From positions 1 to 7,968 of the forward strand of contig CAZRNB010000130.1 in the NCBI GenBank assembly GCA_964601355.1: 7,968 bases of DNA, in the 5' to 3' direction. Source of the stretch: CAZRNB01 sp964601355. GTDB taxonomy: Bacteria > Planctomycetota > Phycisphaerae > Sedimentisphaerales > Anaerobacaceae. The position numbers and the translations under genes were made by a program. This document shows positions 6,346 through 7,968 of this stretch, piece after piece (the stretch's first letter is position 1; each line of letters opens with the position of its first letter). The notes beneath the pieces were generated by a model. The model searched no databases. It was not told the origin of the DNA and worked only from the letters and a program-made list of their open reading frames with translations.

Positions 6346-6427
6346 CTGAAAACTTTTCCCTTGAAAATTCCCTGCCGGAAGTGTAAATTACATAACAACA
6401 AGCGAGAGCACACCTTGGATTTATATT
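6346..6427 (+). promoter_or_regulatory. Promoter-like segment, copy B of the ~80-bp repeat
   Basis: TTGAAA (6361-6366) and TGTAAA (6382-6387) are 15 bases apart, exactly as in copy A (5444/5465), and the flanks CTGAAAACTTTT and GCACACCTTGGATTTAT also match. No ORF begins at a comparable distance downstream; the next gene starts 190 bases after the segment, beyond two hairpins. It may be a duplicated promoter that lost its gene, or may drive a long leader for the gene at 6617. Confidence 0.4.
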
Positions 6428-6477
6428 TCATAAGTGGTCTTGAAATATTGTCTTGTCACGGCAGCTCGTCCGGCGTA

Positions 6478-6555
6478 GTCCCGATGTCGTGTATCGGGAC
6501 GAAGTCGGAAGCGCAAGTGACCTGTCCTCCGCAGCGGCAAAGCCACTGCCGTTGC
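6478..6555. repeat. Two compact hairpins in the leader of the 6617 gene
   Basis: GTCCCGAT (6478-6485) pairs perfectly with ATCGGGAC (6493-6500) around seven bases. GCAGCGGCA (6531-6539) pairs with TGCCGTTGC (6547-6555), with one G-T wobble, around seven bases. Neither is followed by a T-run. Both resemble GC-rich intergenic repeats inserted in an otherwise AT-rich area. Confidence 0.5.
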
Positions 6556-6575
6556 AAAGGATGGAAGCCGGAAGT

Positions 6576-6595
6576 GTTGTATATTATTATGTTAA
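6576..6595 (+). promoter_or_regulatory. 20-base AT-rich element upstream of the 6617 gene, first copy
   Basis: GTTGTATATTATTATGTTAA is identical to 7239-7258 and lies 21 bases before ATG6617. It contains TATATT and TATTAT, either of which could act as a -10 box. The preceding GCCGGAAGTGT (6567-6577) also occurs at 6374-6384 within copy B of the promoter-like repeat. The position before two genes in the same orientation argues for a promoter or operator. Confidence 0.5.
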
Positions 6596-6616
6596 GTGAC
6601 AATAAAAGTATAAGAA

Positions 6617-7060
6617 ATGTTCAATGAACTAAAAAATCGCATAAATAAAGAATCTGTATTTTTCGAAAGAGTGCGTACATTACTCTATCTTTCGAAGGGT
6701 AGAAAAATTGAGATATGGTTAGTCTTATTAAAACCAAAGCAATACATACATTCTGCAAGAATAGTAAGTGGTGTAGTCAAAAGCATTCTCCACGGTAGTG
6801 CGATAGAACCATTTTACAAACGATATATTGGTGGTAAGTTTACTTTTGATGACATTGAGTCTGAAAATAAGTATGAGTTTCATAATATGGATGAAATCTT
6901 TATGGTAATCTTCTATCCTATAAAAACGATTCCTGATGATATAGAAAATAGCAATGTTTTGAATCGAATACAACATTTGGAACCGTTTACGGGCTTTGGA
7001 AGCGATACAAGTGAATCGCGTTACTATAGAATATTGTATTCAGCGCTAGATAATAAATAG
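6617..7060 (+). CDS. AT-rich orphan protein of unknown function
   Basis: 147 residues, not recognised. It is rich in Ile, Tyr, Phe, Lys and Asn, reflecting clearly lower GC than polA. Visible features are a basic N-terminal helix (LKNRINKESVFFERVRTLLYL), a probable beta strand (KIEIWLVLLKP, 30-40), a second helix (ARIVSGVVKSIL), and an acidic middle before another hydrophobic strand (EIFMVIFYP, 93-101). No single segment is long enough for a confident membrane helix, so it is probably soluble. No Shine-Dalgarno sequence is evident before ATG6617. A strong terminator lies 112 bases downstream, and the shared 20-base element upstream implies its own promoter. Composition suggests recent acquisition, which is inference. 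Confidence 0.65.
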   Translation: MFNELKNRINKESVFFERVRTLLYLSKGRKIEIWLVLLKPKQYIHSARIVSGVVKSILHGSAIEPFYKRYIGGKFTFDDIESENKYEFHNMDEIFMVIFYPIKTIPDDIENSNVLNRIQHLEPFTGFGSDTSESRYYRILYSALDNK

Positions 7061-7171
7061 CGCATAATAAGGTAAATTTAAAATGGTCTTAAAGGTTGCT
7101 TTTATGATAAATCTGTTGACAACACTGAATTGTATAACCGCTTAAAATCAATGTAAATTGATGATCTGTTG

Positions 7172-7205
7172 TTTATCCGCCACACAGACTGGCGGATAAA
7201 TTTTT
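7172..7205 (+). terminator. Strong rho-independent terminator after the 6617 gene
   Basis: TTTATCCGCCA (7172-7182) and TGGCGGATAAA (7190-7200) form a perfect 11-bp stem with a seven-base loop, followed by five T residues (7201-7205). It ends transcription from the gene at 6617-7060 and separates it from the gene at 7274. Because the stem ends in A/T pairs on both sides it could also work weakly in reverse. Confidence 0.85.
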
Positions 7206-7238
7206 AATAAGTCAGGTTTTTAAAACGGGCTGAATTGG

Positions 7239-7258
7239 GTTGTATATTATTATGTTAA
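7239..7258 (+). promoter_or_regulatory. 20-base AT-rich element upstream of the 7274 gene, second copy
   Basis: Identical to 6576-6595 and located 15 bases before ATG7274, just after the terminator. TATATT (7243-7248) may be the -10 box; TTAAAA around 7220 is a weak -35 candidate at a spacing of about 17-18. The terminator immediately upstream means this gene needs its own promoter, which strengthens the interpretation. Confidence 0.55.
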
Positions 7259-7273
7259 TCGTATTATTCTAAT

Positions 7274-7738
7274 ATGGCAGATACACGTCTTACTAAAGTC
7301 AGTTTTTTACGAGCAACATATCTGTGCATGCTTGCGATCTTCCGACCATCAAAATTAGTCAAGGAGGAGGAAAAGGATAATGAAGAGCGAAAAAATTTCT
7401 CACAACCTCCACCTCCTCCTGAACAGCATGCATTTGTAATTCGTCGAGCGTTCTGTTACTCTCTTCTACTTATTATTGCTTCCGCTGCAATCGGATATAT
7501 TCTCGGCCAAGTCATTGATAAATTTTTCGGCTCTGTGCCTAATATTGTAATTACATCATTTCAAATCACAGGAGCCATGTTTCTTCTGTGGGGAACGCTA
7601 TTTGTGAGAGGTTGGGAAATTCAAACTATCGGTGGGGTTACTCTTTCTGAGCGATCTAACAAATGGATTTACCGTGCCTTGTATTGTATTGGCACTACTG
7701 TCATCATCTGTTCTTTGGTGTTATCATCAAACGGTTAA
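7274..7738 (+). CDS. Small three-helix membrane protein of unknown function
   Basis: 154 residues, not recognised. A basic N-terminus (1-30) is followed by a highly charged acidic and basic stretch (KEEEKDNEERK, 30-40), a five-proline run (45-49), and then three likely transmembrane helices at about 59-81, 91-112 and 132-150. The loop between helices two and three (RGWEIQTIGGVTLSERSNK) is polar. The protein is probably an inner-membrane protein with a flexible cytoplasmic N-terminus; the proline run could be a spacer or a peptide-binding site. No clear ribosome binding site precedes ATG7274, and the message may be nearly leaderless if the promoter at 7239-7258 is used. It stands alone between terminators and shares its upstream element with the gene at 6617, hinting at joint regulation. 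Confidence 0.7.
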   Translation: MADTRLTKVSFLRATYLCMLAIFRPSKLVKEEEKDNEERKNFSQPPPPPEQHAFVIRRAFCYSLLLIIASAAIGYILGQVIDKFFGSVPNIVITSFQITGAMFLLWGTLFVRGWEIQTIGGVTLSERSNKWIYRALYCIGTTVIICSLVLSSNG

Positions 7739-7760
7739 CTTCACTTGCAAGCTACAGATA

Positions 7761-7778
7761 AACCCGCTGGGGTGGGTT
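7761..7778 (+). terminator. Possible terminator after the membrane protein gene
   Basis: AACCCGC (7761-7767) pairs with GTGGGTT (7772-7778) in a 7-bp stem including one G-T wobble, around the loop TGGG, 22 bases after the stop codon. The sequence after it (GTTATCCTTGATT) is only moderately T-rich, so termination may be weak. Confidence 0.45.
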
Positions 7779-7898
7779 GTTATCCTTGATTACGCTATGC
7801 AGCGTTTTAAGATTTTTTTACGCATTGCATTTAACACGACTTATCCGCCGGAGTTTACCTGCCGTATATCTGGTGGGTGTGGCGGACTTTCCCGCACT

Positions 7899-7933
7899 TA
7901 GTCTCGTAGTCTCGTAATCCCATGAAAGGCTGT
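7899..7933. repeat. TAGTCTCG tandem repeat joined to the right inverted-repeat copy
   Basis: TAGTCTCG occurs twice in direct tandem (7899-7914). From base 7914 the sequence is the exact reverse complement of window bases 1-20. On the left side of the window the repeat continues into different sequence (from base 21), so only the 20-base core is shared. Confidence 0.75.
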
Positions 7934-7968
7934 TTCCAATCGTGTACTCTGATATGATTGAGGCCTAG

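Larger units (their letters stand above)
5916..6616. other. 700-base gene-free region of repeats and palindromes
   Basis: Open frames here have no homology-like motifs, no ribosome binding sites and shifting composition, so I call none. The region contains CCACAGAGG next to CCATAGAGA (5932-5949), a large imperfect palindrome (6161-6235), copy B of the promoter-like repeat (6346-6427), two compact hairpins (6478-6500 and 6531-6555) and the 20-base AT-rich element (6576-6595). Sequences such as GGAATGACA (6242-6250) are the type of mobile-like intergenic repeat often seen in environmental genomes. Confidence 0.6.
7739..7968. other. Gene-free tail with repeats
   Basis: Nothing here looks coding. 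It holds the hairpin at 7761-7778, a loose stem of TCCGCC (7844-7849) with GGCGGA (7881-7886), the tandem repeat TAGTCTCG (7899-7906 and 7907-7914), and the right copy of the window-end inverted repeat (7914-7933). Confidence 0.6.

Noticed and set aside
6274..6627. 117-residue + strand frame overlapping the start of the 6617 gene
   Set aside because: It runs across the promoter-like repeat copy B, two hairpins and the 20-base element, so a coding role conflicts with several independent signals.
7632..7901. 89-residue + strand frame after the membrane protein
   Set aside because: Its first part is a shifted reading of the membrane protein gene and the rest crosses a hairpin and repeats.
1..7933. 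Composite transposon bounded by the 20-bp inverted repeat
   Set aside because: There is no transposase, integrase or resolvase in between, the interval contains the housekeeping gene polA, and target-site duplications cannot be seen.

Overview
The window looks like a piece of a Planctomycetota chromosome, probably class Phycisphaerae (Sedimentisphaerales-like). Three things suggest this: the N-terminal motif style of its DNA polymerase I, a secreted GLUG-repeat protein with a C-terminal dockerin-like module, and a protein segment combining an HNH nuclease with an AP2 domain. All three are things I associate with that group. The assignment is inference; there is no rRNA or other phylogenetic marker here. 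All five credible genes lie on the + strand and are separated by long, repeat-rich intergenic DNA.

Layout. 1-548 has no gene. It holds palindromes, short tandem repeats and one textbook intrinsic terminator (168-193). 549-3947 is one uninterrupted reading frame: an HNH-AP2 nuclease/DNA-binding module (residues 1 to about 178), a 46-residue junction, then a complete, apparently catalytically intact PolA (from Met224, base 1218) with 5' nuclease, proofreading exonuclease and polymerase domains. 4044-5300 encodes an exported GLUG/dockerin protein with its own promoter and a strong ribosome binding site. 5301-5558 is repeat-derived DNA with a promoter-like segment. 5559-5915 encodes a small acidic protein of unknown function. 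5916-6616 is 700 bases of palindromes and repeats without a credible gene. 6617-7060 and 7274-7738 are two AT-rich orphan genes, one probably soluble and one a three-helix membrane protein. A strong terminator separates them, and an identical 20-base AT-rich element precedes each. 7739-7968 is again repeat DNA.

Functional picture. Only PolA has a firm function (replication and repair). The GLUG protein is exported and probably acts at the cell surface or in a secreted complex. Nothing links the five genes into a pathway, and spacing and terminators suggest mostly monocistronic units. The main novelties are the HNH-AP2/PolA single reading frame, a heptameric repeat absorbed into the PolA interdomain linker, a 20-bp perfect inverted repeat near the two window ends, and two sets of repeated promoter-like sequence upstream of the small genes.
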